A stretch of 64,000 nucleotides of DNA from Limnochorda sp. L945t (lineage in GTDB: Bacteria > Bacillota > Limnochordia > Limnochordales > Geochordaceae): NCBI RefSeq assembly GCF_035593305.1, contig NZ_CP141615.1:3069722-3133721 (forward strand), in the 5' to 3' direction. This document shows positions 19,050 to 28,226 of the stretch, piece by piece (the first letter of the stretch is position 1; every line of letters starts with the position of its first letter). The translations under genes were made by a program, and so were the position numbers. Below the pieces are notes generated by a model that was given only the letters and a program-made list of their open reading frames with translations, did no database searches and was not told where the DNA came from.

Positions 19050-21638
19050 GTGCGAGCGTACCGGCACCGGCTCGTGGCGATGCTGTTCGCAGCGGCCGTC
19101 GCGGGGGCGGCCGTGGAAGCGAGCGTGGCCCCTCCCGGCTTCGCAGGGCCGGTGCTGGAGCCGCTGGAGGAGCTGCCGGTGGCGCCGGGCGTCCGGCTGC
19201 AAACTTACGCCTTTACGGGCGACGCCGGTGTCAGCCGGGTCTACGTCCTGTCCGCGAAGCTCCGCGGGGCTCCGGTCCGGATCCGCACCACCAGCCCCGG
19301 CCCAGGGGGCGGGGTGCTCGGCCTGGCGTCTGTGCCCGTGCAGGCGTCCTGGGTCTCCGTGGAAGCCCGTTCGACGGTCGTCGGCGCCGTCAACGGAGAC
19401 TTCTGGACAGGCCCGCCCCTCGCAGGCGTGCCTTATCACCTGCAGATCCGGGAAGGGGAGCTCCTCTCCAGCCCTCAACCGGTGGGAGCGGCGTGGGGCC
19501 TTACCTCCGAGGGCCAGATGCTGCTCGAGCCCGTACGCATGGACGCCGTCATCTGGACGGCGGGCGGTTCGAGGAGCCGGCTTTTGGCGGTCAACAAGCC
19601 TCGAGGCCCGCAGGCGCTGGTTCTCTACTCGCCTTCGTGGGCAGCTTCGACCCGCACGGGGCCCGGGGGAACGGAGGCCGTCATCGCCGCGCTGACGCCT
19701 CCTTTGCCGCTGCGGGCCGGGGTGACCTACACCGGCACGGTGAGTGCCGTGGTGGAAGGCCCGGGCGATACTGCCATCCCGCCGGGAAGCCTGGTACTAT
19801 CGGGCGCGGGCGAGGCGGCGCAGTGGATGGCCCGCGTGCTCCGGCCCGGTACTGCCGTGCGCCTTCGGATCGACCTGTGGGGCGAATCCGGCCGCACCTG
19901 GAACGATGTGATCGAGGCCATCGGCGGCGGCCCCGGGTCCTTGCTACGCAACGGGCGTCCGGACCCGGGCCTTCCCTCCGTCGAGGGGGTGCACCCCCGG
20001 ACGGCCCTGGGCGTGAGGGGCGACGAGCTTCTGCTCGTCGCCGTGGACGGGCGCCAGCCTCCCTACAGCACCGGCGTCACCCTCGAAGAGCTGGCCTGGA
20101 TACTCCGGGGGCTCGGCGCCACGGACGGGCTCAACCTCGACGGCGGGGGGTCGACGACCCTCCTGGCGCGCCTGCCCGGGGAGCCAGGCTTGCGGCTCGT
20201 CAACCGGCCGTCCGACGGGTCGGAGCGGGCGGTCGGCAACGCCCTGGCCGTGGTGAGCACGGCCGCTCCCACCGGCGTGCTGCGCCACGTCTTCTTGCGC
20301 CCCTCGCGGCTGGTCTTGCTGCAGGGCAGCGCCTGGCCTCTGCGGGTGCTGGGAGCGGACGACGTGCTGGCACCGGTGGCCGTCGACCCGGGCACCGTCC
20401 GGTGGGCCGTCGAGGGAGGGGTGGCGGAGGTCGACGCGGCCGGGCGGCTGCGAGCCCGGCGCCCCGGCGAAGGTTGGGTCGTGGCCAGCGCCGGGGGCGT
20501 GACAGCCCGCGTGCCCGTGCGGGTCGTCGGGGCTCCCGACCGGGTGCAGATCGAGCCGGACCCCGTGGTGGTGGACCGCGGCAGCGCGGCCGAGTTCGTG
20601 GTGAGGGCCTCGCACGAGGGCCAGGAGCTGCTGGTTTCGCCCGAGCTGTTCGACTGCCGGATCTCCGGTGTCGCCGGCACGTGGATCGAGGGCCATGGCC
20701 TGGTACGGGCGGGCCCGTCGGCCGGAGGCGAGGGCCTGCTCACTTGCGGGAGAACCGGCCTGGCCCCCGCCAGCGCCCGCCTCGTGGTCGGCAAGTCGCC
20801 GGTCCTCCTGGAGGGCTTCGAAGGCCCCTGGCGCGTGCAGGCCCTCGCCGTGCGGGCACGGGCGTCGGTACGCGTGGCCCAGCGGCCGCTTCCGGTGAGG
20901 CTCGGCACTTACTCCCTGGAGCTTGCCTACGACTTTACCGCGGGCCCCGCGGGTACCCGGGCCGCCTACGTGGTCTGGCCGGACGGCCTGCCCCTGGATG
21001 GCCGGCCTCGTAGCCTGGGCCTGTGGGTTTATGGGGACGGCGGCCGCCACTGGCTGCGGGCCACGCTGTACGACGCGCTTCGCCGGGACGGGCCGGGAAT
21101 CACGGTGGACTTCACACCCAAGGACGGGCTCGACTGGGTCGGGTGGAGGCACGTGCAGGCCCCGATCCCGCCGGACGTGCGCCCTCCGGTGACGGTGCGA
21201 CGGATCTACGTGGTGGAGACCGACGCCTCGCGCGGCGGCCGGGGCACCCTCTACTTCGACCACCTGCGGGCCATCTACTCCGACACCGGCGAGGATCTCG
21301 AAGGACCCGTCGTCGTCCCCCGGACGCCGCCTCCCGGCGCGCGGGTGGCGGGCGCGATGCCCGAGATCGCCGTACAGATCCACGACCGGGGCGCCGGCGT
21401 GCAACCGGCCGGCATCCTGGCGATGCTGGACGGTCGTCCGGTGCCGGTCCGCTGGGACGAAGGGAGCGGCCGGGCGACTTTGGTGCTCGCTGCGCCCCTG
21501 GCGCCGGGTCTGCACCACGTCAAGGTGGAGGCGGCCGATCGGGCGGGTAACCCCTCCCAGCCGTGGGCCGAGTGGAGCTTCACCGTGGAGGCTGCGCCCG
21601 GGCCCGCACCAGCAGCACCGGGCCGCGCCATTGACTGA
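19050..21638 (+). CDS. Exported phosphodiester glycosidase family protein (NAGPA domain)
   Basis: An 862-residue protein starting at GTG 19050 behind GGAGGAAG. A signal peptide (VAMLFAAAVAGAAVEASVA) leads into a phosphodiester-glycosidase domain of about 350 residues, with the family marks VVGAVNGDFW, HPRTALGV and GLNLDGGGSTTL. Domains of this type act on sugar phosphodiesters, including exopolysaccharide links. The remainder is beta-rich: an Ig-like region around 400-480, a carbohydrate-binding-like region near 590-730, and a closing Ig-like domain (HHVKVEAADRAGNPS). Its 3' end overlaps the opposite-strand stress-protein gene by 59 bases. Confidence 0.85.
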   Translation: MRAYRHRLVAMLFAAAVAGAAVEASVAPPGFAGPVLEPLEELPVAPGVRLQTYAFTGDAGVSRVYVLSAKLRGAPVRIRTTSPGPGGGVLGLASVPVQASWVSVEARSTVVGAVNGDFWTGPPLAGVPYHLQIREGELLSSPQPVGAAWGLTSEGQMLLEPVRMDAVIWTAGGSRSRLLAVNKPRGPQALVLYSPSWAASTRTGPGGTEAVIAALTPPLPLRAGVTYTGTVSAVVEGPGDTAIPPGSLVLSGAGEAAQWMARVLRPGTAVRLRIDLWGESGRTWNDVIEAIGGGPGSLLRNGRPDPGLPSVEGVHPRTALGVRGDELLLVAVDGRQPPYSTGVTLEELAWILRGLGATDGLNLDGGGSTTLLARLPGEPGLRLVNRPSDGSERAVGNALAVVSTAAPTGVLRHVFLRPSRLVLLQGSAWPLRVLGADDVLAPVAVDPGTVRWAVEGGVAEVDAAGRLRARRPGEGWVVASAGGVTARVPVRVVGAPDRVQIEPDPVVVDRGSAAEFVVRASHEGQELLVSPELFDCRISGVAGTWIEGHGLVRAGPSAGGEGLLTCGRTGLAPASARLVVGKSPVLLEGFEGPWRVQALAVRARASVRVAQRPLPVRLGTYSLELAYDFTAGPAGTRAAYVVWPDGLPLDGRPRSLGLWVYGDGGRHWLRATLYDALRRDGPGITVDFTPKDGLDWVGWRHVQAPIPPDVRPPVTVRRIYVVETDASRGGRGTLYFDHLRAIYSDTGEDLEGPVVVPRTPPPGARVAGAMPEIAVQIHDRGAGVQPAGILAMLDGRPVPVRWDEGSGRATLVLAAPLAPGLHHVKVEAADRAGNPSQPWAEWSFTVEAAPGPAPAAPGRAID

Positions 21639-22494
21639 GGATCTTGGGCGTCACGCTCCCTGCCCAGAAGGCGTCCCAGCCCTTGAGGGCATGGCTCGCC
21701 ATGACCACCAGGTCGATCCGGGCATCCCGGAAGGCCCCCACGAGCTCGGCTGCCGGCTCACCCCGGCGCACCTGGGCCTTGGGCGGAGCCGCCTGCTCGC
21801 ACAGGCGCGCGCCCAGGCGCTCGAGGTAGTGCACGGCCGCCTGTTCCTCGATGTCGAGCCGGGCGTCGACCGTCCGGGGAAGCAGGCGCCCTGCTGCCGC
21901 TCGCTCCATGGGCAGGTCGCTCCTGCGGGGCACGACCGTCACCAGGTGCAAAGTAGCCCCGAGCGCTGTGGCCAGCTCGCAGGCGACGGGAAGGGAGTGC
22001 TCGTGGTGCGGGCCGCCGTCCAGCGGCACGGCGATCCGCTCGCATCGCCACGGCTCGGGGGTGGCGTCGGGGTGGACGACGAGCACGGGGTGGGTGCCGT
22101 GCACGAGCACCTGCTGGGCAATGCTGCCCACCAAGAACCCCCGCATCCCCCCGTGCCCGTGCGTGGAGAGCATGACGAGATCGTTGGCCAGCTCCTCGGC
22201 GTGCTGCACGATGCTGCGCGCCACGTCGCCCTCGGCCGCCTCGTGCACGTGGCACTCGACGGACAGGCCCTTACCCGCCAGGCGCTGCATCACGCCGTCC
22301 AGGTAAGCCCCTGCCTCGGCAGGGTCGCAAAGGTGCCGGTCCCCGTGGACCTGGACCGGCGCCCGGGCCTCGATGACGTGGAGCAGGGTGACGGAGGCCG
22401 CCAGGGAGCGCGCCATCGTCTCGACGACGGGAAGCACCGCCTCCGCCAGCCGGGAGCCGTCCAGGGGCACCAGCAAACGGTTGAACAGCGGCAA
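21580..22494 (-). CDS. Tandem-domain universal stress protein
   Basis: A 304-residue protein made of two UspA folds. The first (about 1-145) carries the ATP-binding pattern G-x2-G-x9-G-S in GHGGMRGFLVGSIAQQVL. In the second (about 150-304) the pattern is degenerate (ALKGWDAFWAGSVTPKIL), suggesting only one ATP site. The TTG at 22494 is chosen because GGGAGG lies 8 bases upstream, inside the end of the Nramp gene. The gene follows that stop by one base, so the two are likely co-expressed. Confidence 0.88.
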   Translation of the reverse strand: MPLFNRLLVPLDGSRLAEAVLPVVETMARSLAASVTLLHVIEARAPVQVHGDRHLCDPAEAGAYLDGVMQRLAGKGLSVECHVHEAAEGDVARSIVQHAEELANDLVMLSTHGHGGMRGFLVGSIAQQVLVHGTHPVLVVHPDATPEPWRCERIAVPLDGGPHHEHSLPVACELATALGATLHLVTVVPRRSDLPMERAAAGRLLPRTVDARLDIEEQAAVHYLERLGARLCEQAAPPKAQVRRGEPAAELVGAFRDARIDLVVMASHALKGWDAFWAGSVTPKILSQWRGPVLLVRARAQPPR

Positions 22495-22495
22495 C

Positions 22496-23893
22496 TCACA
22501 GGCCTCCCGTGAGCGTCTGCTGGAGCAGGTACGCGTTGAGCACCACGATGAGCGCCGACACGGCACCCGCCACCGCCGTCGTCAGGCGGTGGTTGACCAG
22601 CGGCCCCATGATATCCCGGCGGGCCGTAAAGATCACCAGGGGCACCACCGCGAAAGGCAGCCCGAAGCTGAGCACCACCTGGCTGATGACCAGGGTGCGG
22701 GTCGGCTCGAGCCCGAGGGCGATGACGACGAACGAGGGCGCCATGGTCACGATGCGGCGGACCCAGACGGGGATGTGCCAGTGCAGGAACCCCTGCATGA
22801 TCACCTGCCCCGACATCGTGCCCACCGTCGAGGAAGAGAGTCCCGACGCCAGTAGCGAGATGGCGAAGACCCAGCTGGCGGCCGGCCCCAGCAGCGGCTG
22901 CAGGGTGCGGTGGGCGTCCTCGATGGTCGCTACGTGGGTGAGGCCGGCTCTGTGAAAGGTGCTGGCCGCCATGATCAGCATGGCGGCGTTGACCAACCCG
23001 GCGATTCCCATGGCCAGCACCACGTCGACGACCTCGTAGCGGAACAGGCGTTGCATGAGCTGGGGTTCACGGATGACGATGCGGCCCTGGGTGAGACTGG
23101 AATGCAAGAAGACGACGTGGGGCATCACGGTGGCGCCCAGGATGCCGGTGGCCAAGAGGACGCTCTCCGGGCCGGCGAAGCTCGGCACCACCGCGTGGTG
23201 GACGATGAGCCCCCAGTCGGGGCGGTCGAGGATGGTCTCGACGACGTAGGCGAGGGCGATGACCCCGACCATGGCGCTGATGACCGCCTCGAGCGGGCGG
23301 AAGCCGTGGCGCTCCAGGGCCAGGATGACGAAAGTGGCGACGGCCGTGAGCACGGCGCCCCATAGGAGCGGAACGTGGAAAAGCAGGTTGAAGCCGAGCG
23401 CCGCTCCCAGGAACTCCGCCAGGTCCGTGGCCATGGCCACGCCCTCCATGAGCAGCCACATGGGATAGAGCAGCGGGCGGGGGAGCCGATCGCGCAGCAG
23501 CTCGGCCAGGTTGCGGCCCGTGGCGATCCCGAGCTTGGCCGAGAGCGCCTGCACGAGCATCGCCATCAGGTTGCTGGCCAGGATGACCCAGACCAGCCGG
23601 TAGCCGAACTGGGCTCCGCCCTGGATGTTGGTGGCGAAGTTGCCCGGATCGACGTACGCCACCGAGGCGATGAACGCCGGGCCCAGGAAAGGGAGCAGCC
23701 GCTCCCAGGCGCGCCGGCGGCTTCCCCCGTGGAGGACCTCGATGGCCACCGCCACGGTGGATGCGTCCCGGGAGCGGGCGGGGATGCTGTCGGGAGGCGG
23801 GCCGGTGGGGCCCTGCGGTGCCGGCCGGGAAGGCAGGCCCGCGCCCTCTGCAGCGCGGCCGCCTGAGGCCTCCGCGTGAAACGGGTGTTGCAT
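22496..23893 (-). CDS. mntH: Nramp-family divalent metal transporter (MntH-like)
   Basis: A 465-residue proton-coupled Mn2+/Fe2+ importer with 11 predicted helices. The metal-binding motifs DPGNFATNIQGG (TM1) and MPHVVFLHSSL (TM6) are both intact. The first 60 residues are a Pro/Gly-rich cytoplasmic tail. The ATG at 23893 has no strong ribosome site. A metalloregulator-like palindrome lies a few bases upstream. A universal stress protein gene follows in the same operon, linking metal uptake with stress response. Confidence 0.92.
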   Translation of the reverse strand: MQHPFHAEASGGRAAEGAGLPSRPAPQGPTGPPPDSIPARSRDASTVAVAIEVLHGGSRRRAWERLLPFLGPAFIASVAYVDPGNFATNIQGGAQFGYRLVWVILASNLMAMLVQALSAKLGIATGRNLAELLRDRLPRPLLYPMWLLMEGVAMATDLAEFLGAALGFNLLFHVPLLWGAVLTAVATFVILALERHGFRPLEAVISAMVGVIALAYVVETILDRPDWGLIVHHAVVPSFAGPESVLLATGILGATVMPHVVFLHSSLTQGRIVIREPQLMQRLFRYEVVDVVLAMGIAGLVNAAMLIMAASTFHRAGLTHVATIEDAHRTLQPLLGPAASWVFAISLLASGLSSSTVGTMSGQVIMQGFLHWHIPVWVRRIVTMAPSFVVIALGLEPTRTLVISQVVLSFGLPFAVVPLVIFTARRDIMGPLVNHRLTTAVAGAVSALIVVLNAYLLQQTLTGGL

Positions 23894-23899
23894 GGTATG

Positions 23900-23913
23900 T
23901 TAGCCATCCCTAA
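23900..23913 (-). promoter_or_regulatory. Candidate MntR/DtxR-type operator upstream of the Nramp gene
   Basis: On the minus strand the sequence reads TTAGGGATGGCTAA: arms TTAGG and GCTAA around four bases, one mismatch from a perfect inverted repeat. It sits 7 bases upstream of the start codon. DtxR/MntR family operators commonly have TTAGG..CCTAA arms. A near-consensus -10 (AATAAT) lies just upstream, so bound repressor would block transcription. Confidence 0.5.
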
Positions 23914-23947
23914 ATGATTATTTCAGCGCGACTTATCCCGCCTCATT

Positions 23948-25318
23948 CTAGCGGTTGGGGGTTTCCCCGGCAACTGCCGCCCCTCCCGTGGCGGAGGGCG
24001 AGGGGCGCCCTCGCCACGTCGCACGGTAGCCCATGAACGCCGTGGCCGCCACCGCACAGGCGCCGGCTGCCGCTGCCAGTACGCCCGGAGGCGACCACCG
24101 GTCGTACATCGCGCCGCCGCCGACGGGCCCCAGCATCCTTCCCGCCTGCACGGCTCCGCCCATGACGCCCTGGAAGAGTCCTGCCCGGTGGGCCGGCGCG
24201 ATCTCGGCCACGGCCGCCGGGAGCGCCGGGAGCACCAGCATCTCGCCCAGCGTCAGGATCGCCATGCCGGCTACGAACCCCTCGTAGCGGGGCACCTGCC
24301 AGACGAGGAGGAAGGCGGCGGCGAACAGGCTCGTCCCCGCGATCATCTGGCCGGGCAGGCTCTTCAGCCACCGGCGCACGACCCCCACGATCAGCGGCTG
24401 GCCGAACACGATGATGAGGCCGTTGAGGGTCCAGAGCATGCCGTACGAGGAGAGGGAGTATCCGAGCTCCCGCATGTAGACGGAGATGACGGCCTGCCAC
24501 TGGCTGTACGCCATCCAGATCAGCGCGACCCCCATGGCAATGAGGCCGAGCGCGGCCAGCGCGCGGCCAGGAGCCTCCCGGTCGAGCGAGCCGCTCGAGC
24601 CCGCCGCTGCCTTTGCCGGCCGCGGTCGCCGCAGCCGGGGACCGCCGCGCGCCGGCGCAAGGGTAGCCGGTAAGGAGCGCCACACGACCGCCCCGTAGCC
24701 CAGGGCTGCCGCGGCGTTGACCAGAAAGGCAGCGGTGAACGAGCGTTCGGCGACCACGCCTCCCAGCGCCGTCCCGACGGCGACGCCTGCATTACGGGCG
24801 ACGTAGAGGAAGTTGAAGCCCTTGCGCCCTCCCTCCGGCCAGACGCGGGCCAACAGCGCGCTCTGAGCCGGATCGAGCAGGCCGTAGGCGAAGCCGTTGA
24901 GCCCCATGGCGACCACGTAGACGGACCATATCCGCACGAGGCCGATCACCGCCAGCATCGCTCCGGCCAGGACCAGGGCCGCCAGCATGACCCCTCTGGG
25001 CCCCACCCAATCGAAGAGCGCCCCGCCGGCCAGCTGGCCGGCCAGCCCTGCTCCGGACGAGAGCAGCAGCACCAGCCCCGCCACCACCAGGGGCTTGCCC
25101 AGGGCGAAGTGGATGTACACCGTGTTGATGGGCCATACGAACGACGAACCCACGGTCAGCACGAAACCGCCCAGCGCCAGCACCCATAACACCGAGGGAA
25201 CCTCATGCGGTTCGCCGATGCCGGCGGCTCTGGCCAGCCACGCTGCAGCTCCTGCCGGCCGCCGCGAGGAACCCGGCAACGCCACGCGCTCGCCCGCTTT
25301 CCCGCCCGTCCGGGGCAC
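23948..25318 (-). CDS. Major facilitator superfamily transporter
   Basis: A 456-residue transporter with 12 predicted helices in two halves joined by an Arg/Pro-rich loop near residue 235. The MFS motif A region is visible after TM2 (GGALFDWVGPRGVM). The substrate is unknown; drug or small-molecule efflux is most common for this architecture. The GTG at 25318 is the upstream-most plausible start and its ribosome site is weak. It follows the MBL-hydrolase gene by 51 bases on the same strand. Confidence 0.85.
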   Translation of the reverse strand: MPRTGGKAGERVALPGSSRRPAGAAAWLARAAGIGEPHEVPSVLWVLALGGFVLTVGSSFVWPINTVYIHFALGKPLVVAGLVLLLSSGAGLAGQLAGGALFDWVGPRGVMLAALVLAGAMLAVIGLVRIWSVYVVAMGLNGFAYGLLDPAQSALLARVWPEGGRKGFNFLYVARNAGVAVGTALGGVVAERSFTAAFLVNAAAALGYGAVVWRSLPATLAPARGGPRLRRPRPAKAAAGSSGSLDREAPGRALAALGLIAMGVALIWMAYSQWQAVISVYMRELGYSLSSYGMLWTLNGLIIVFGQPLIVGVVRRWLKSLPGQMIAGTSLFAAAFLLVWQVPRYEGFVAGMAILTLGEMLVLPALPAAVAEIAPAHRAGLFQGVMGGAVQAGRMLGPVGGGAMYDRWSPPGVLAAAAGACAVAATAFMGYRATWRGRPSPSATGGAAVAGETPNR

Positions 25319-25369
25319 CCTGCGCGGATTCGCACCCGCCGGGCTGACCCCTGCCGGAGCAGGGTCCGC

Positions 25370-26386
25370 TCAGGCCGGGGCGTAGCGGATGACGGGCTCC
25401 TCCACGGCGTGACGGAGCCTGCCGTGCTCGACCAGCCACTCCAGGTGCGACAACGCCTCGGCCACGGCAAAGCGGGTGCCGATGAGCTCGGGCTGCGGTC
25501 CGAAGAGTTGGAGCTGCACGTCCCACGCGGTGGCGAGCAGGTCCCCCCGGCCGTCGGCGGCAGCCGCTCGTGCCGAGACGATGGCTTCTACCCGGTCGAG
25601 GCGTTCCCGGTGGTGGGCCCGCAGTTCGTCGATGCGCCGGGCAAGGTCCTCGATGGGGTGGCGGTGCCCGGGCAACACGAGCCGGGCGGGAAGCTGCTGC
25701 ACGCGCTCGAGCGAGCGCAGGTACTCGATCAGCGGGTTGATGCGGGAGTGGGGCCAGAGGCTGATGTTGGGCGTGATGGGGCGCAGGATGAGGTCGTCGG
25801 CCACGAGCAGGCGCTCGTCCGGTTCCCACAGCACGAGCAGGCCCTCGGAGTGGCCCGGCGTCCACAACACCTCGAACGACCGGCGTCCCACCCGGATCCG
25901 GGAGCCCTCGGCCAGCGGGGTCAAGCGGGGGAGCGGGTGCACCATGGCCACCTGCTGCAGGTGGTGTGCCGGGAGCTGGCGGGTTACCTCGCCGGGCACG
26001 CCGTGGCGCACGAACTGCGCTTCGATCGCCTCTCCCGCGTCGCTGCCCCCGTCCCAGAACCGTTCGACTTGCGGCAACTCCTTGTCCAGGATCAGCACGG
26101 GCGCATGGCACCGTTGCTGGAGCCAGCCGGCGCAGCCGATGTGGTCGGGGTGATAGTGGGTCACCACGATCTGCTCGATGTCGGCAAAGCCGATGCCGAG
26201 CTCGCCCAGGACCTGTTCCCAGCGAGCCTCGGCTTGCGGGGTGTGATGCCCGGCATCCACGACGGTCCAGCCGGCGTCGCCCTCGATCAGGTAGCTGTTC
26301 ACGTAGCGAAGCGGCACCGGGATGGCGATCGGGACCCGCCAGATCCCCGGGAACACCTCTTCGTGCGGCGGATCTGCATGCACCAC
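25370..26386 (-). CDS. Metallo-beta-lactamase fold hydrolase
   Basis: A hydrolase of about 338 residues from the chosen GTG at 26386. The metal-binding motif is THYHPDHIGC (HxHxDH), with further ligands at TPGHSEG and near LVADDLIL and LPGHRHP. The C-terminal 80 residues resemble the winged-helix extension of LACTB2-like and glyoxalase II-like proteins. The substrate is unknown. The frame runs about 30 codons further upstream but that part is Arg/Pro-rich; two adjacent GTG codons (26386 and 26383) mark the likely start. Confidence 0.8.
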   Translation of the reverse strand: MVHADPPHEEVFPGIWRVPIAIPVPLRYVNSYLIEGDAGWTVVDAGHHTPQAEARWEQVLGELGIGFADIEQIVVTHYHPDHIGCAGWLQQRCHAPVLILDKELPQVERFWDGGSDAGEAIEAQFVRHGVPGEVTRQLPAHHLQQVAMVHPLPRLTPLAEGSRIRVGRRSFEVLWTPGHSEGLLVLWEPDERLLVADDLILRPITPNISLWPHSRINPLIEYLRSLERVQQLPARLVLPGHRHPIEDLARRIDELRAHHRERLDRVEAIVSARAAAADGRGDLLATAWDVQLQLFGPQPELIGTRFAVAEALSHLEWLVEHGRLRHAVEEPVIRYAPA

Positions 26387-26623
26387 GGGCAAGCCCCCCA
26401 CACGCTCCCGGGATTCGACGCCCGGGGACCTCTCCCTTGGGATCCTCCGGGGGAGAACGGGCCGGGGGAGGGGCAACGGGGAGAGACGGCGAGCGGGGTA
26501 TCGCTGCGGGGAAAAGGACGCGGGTCCAGGCTACCCGGCCCTGCCGTCCGGGATTGCTGCAGGGGAGGGCGATAGTTAAACTAAACTCGCCCAGACAGAA
26601 ACGGGCCGCTTGGAAGGTGTTCC

Positions 26624-27337
26624 ATGCAAGCACGTGGTCGGAGCCGTAGCTCTGAGCGTGGGAGGATAGCGCACCTAACTATGGTCATGGCGCTGGGTGC
26701 GCTACTGGGGATGGCGAGCCTCCTCCGGGGGGATCCCGGCCGTGCCATGGGCGTCGACCCGCTCTCGTGGCGGCCCTCGGGAGAGACGGAGGCACGGTTT
26801 CTCGGCATCGTGCGGCAGAGTGAGGACCACTCCTGCGGTTACGCCGCGGTCGCGACGGTGCTCGCGTCGCTGGGTCACCCTGTGAGCGAGCGGGAGCTCA
26901 TGGACGGCACCGGGCCCGGAGCGAGGTTGCGACCCGCGTCGGTGGCCGATCTGATCCGGGTGTTCGAGCGCCACGGCGTGCGGGCCCACGCGGTCCGCAG
27001 CAGTTGGGAGCAGCTCCGATCCTACTTCGCACGATTCACGCGGCCCGCCGTCGCGCTGGTCGACCACGGCCGTCGCCACTTCACGGTGCTGCTGGCGGCC
27101 GATGCCGACGCCGTGTACCTGGCCGACCCGAGCCTCGGGCACCGGGTCTTGAGTCCCACCCGCTTCCGGGCCGGCTGGACCGGCGTGCTCGTACTGGTCG
27201 ACCCCGGCGGCCGGCTGGGTTCTTCCGGATCCGGAAGCGAGACGGCGGTGGTAGAGGCGTTGCGGCAGATGCGCAAGAGACATCGCCTGCTCATGCGGTG
27301 GCCGGTGGGTGACGGCTGGGCAGGCGGCGGGAGGTGA
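26624..27337 (+). CDS. Exported C39-family cysteine peptidase without an ABC transporter
   Basis: A 237-residue protein. The ATG at 26624 follows GGAAGG with a 6-base gap. Residues 14-35 form an export signal or anchor (RIAHLTMVMALGALLGMA). The C39 peptidase domain (60-195) has the oxyanion Gln65, catalytic Cys71 in DHSCGYAAVATVL, His152 in RRHFTVLL and Asp168 in YLADPSL. C39 domains cut leader peptides after double-glycine-like sites and are normally fused to ABC exporters; here the peptidase is alone and apparently exported. It heads a cassette with an exported beta-rich protein, a bacteriocin-like precursor and a small membrane protein. Confidence 0.85.
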   Translation: MQARGRSRSSERGRIAHLTMVMALGALLGMASLLRGDPGRAMGVDPLSWRPSGETEARFLGIVRQSEDHSCGYAAVATVLASLGHPVSERELMDGTGPGARLRPASVADLIRVFERHGVRAHAVRSSWEQLRSYFARFTRPAVALVDHGRRHFTVLLAADADAVYLADPSLGHRVLSPTRFRAGWTGVLVLVDPGGRLGSSGSGSETAVVEALRQMRKRHRLLMRWPVGDGWAGGGR

Positions 27338-28176
27338 GGAAGGTGGCCTGGATCTCGAGGGACAGAGCTCACCGGGTGGCCCTGGTCGGCGTGACGGTTG
27401 CCTCCTGGCTTGGTCTCGGTGGCATGTCCGGCTCGGGGTGCCGCGCCGCCGGCTTCATCCAGCCCGGCCCGGTCGATGGGTGGAGAGTGCGTCTTTCGAT
27501 CGAGCGGGCCGCTTCCCCGGGAGGGACCTGGCCGGAGTGGCGGGAGGAGCCCACGTCCGTGGGCCTGGAAGGCTCTCGTCGCTGGGTGTGGAGCGCCGCA
27601 GGGGTGGAGTGGCGATCGACCGCCGGCGCTTCGTGGCGGGCAGTGCATCGACCCGGCCGGTCAGACCTCGAGTGGCCTCTCGGGCCGGACGCAGGGCCGT
27701 CCGGGAGCTGGGGCGTCCTTTTCGAAGGCGCCAGCCTCGCCCTCACCGCCTCCGCCCGCGACGAGGCGGACGCATCGAGCCGCGAGTGGAGCGTGGCGCT
27801 GGGAGTGCAGGCGCCCGACGACGGCGGGCCGTGGTATCCGGTGCAGACCATCGGGATGACATGGGCCTGGGTCATGGATCCCGCTTTGGTCGCCGTCGGG
27901 GGGGCGATGAGCGCGGGCGGGGGCAGCGCTCCTCTTGCCAGGTGGACTTTGCAGGGCCAGTGGGTCCACGTGCTTTCGGACCGCCTGGGCCTGCATGGTT
28001 CGGTGGAAGCGGGGTGGAGCCTCCCCGGCCGGGAGCTGGCGGCCCGCGTGGCGTCGGGCCTGACCCTCTTCCGGGACAGCCGGAAGGACGTATCGGTGAC
28101 GGTCTCGTGGAGGCTGGACGACCCGGGCGCCTATGCGCTCTGGGCGGAGTTGCAGTGGCCCTCGGACGGGGCGTAG
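27334..28176 (+). CDS. Exported beta-rich protein of the C39 cassette; function unknown
   Basis: A 280-residue protein whose GTG overlaps the peptidase stop by 4 bases (a GTG three codons later is also possible). The N-terminus has an export signal (ALVGVTVASWLGLGGMSGSGC), with a cysteine that is only a poor lipobox. The mature protein alternates short strands rich in Trp, Ser and Gly, for example WRVRLSIERAA and DVSVTVSWRLDD near the C-terminus. A small beta-barrel or beta-sandwich at the outer surface is plausible. No family was recognised. Its tight coupling to the C39 peptidase suggests a joint job. Confidence 0.6.
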   Translation: MRKVAWISRDRAHRVALVGVTVASWLGLGGMSGSGCRAAGFIQPGPVDGWRVRLSIERAASPGGTWPEWREEPTSVGLEGSRRWVWSAAGVEWRSTAGASWRAVHRPGRSDLEWPLGPDAGPSGSWGVLFEGASLALTASARDEADASSREWSVALGVQAPDDGGPWYPVQTIGMTWAWVMDPALVAVGGAMSAGGGSAPLARWTLQGQWVHVLSDRLGLHGSVEAGWSLPGRELAARVASGLTLFRDSRKDVSVTVSWRLDDPGAYALWAELQWPSDGA

Positions 28177-28226
28177 GCGGGGCCGGCAAGACAGAAGGCG
28201 TGTACGGGCGTGAAGGGAGGAGCACG

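Noticed and set aside
17574-19478. A 634-codon minus-strand open frame over the Nudix and lipA genes
   Set aside because: Both plus-strand genes show intact catalytic motifs; the antisense frame has no recognisable features.
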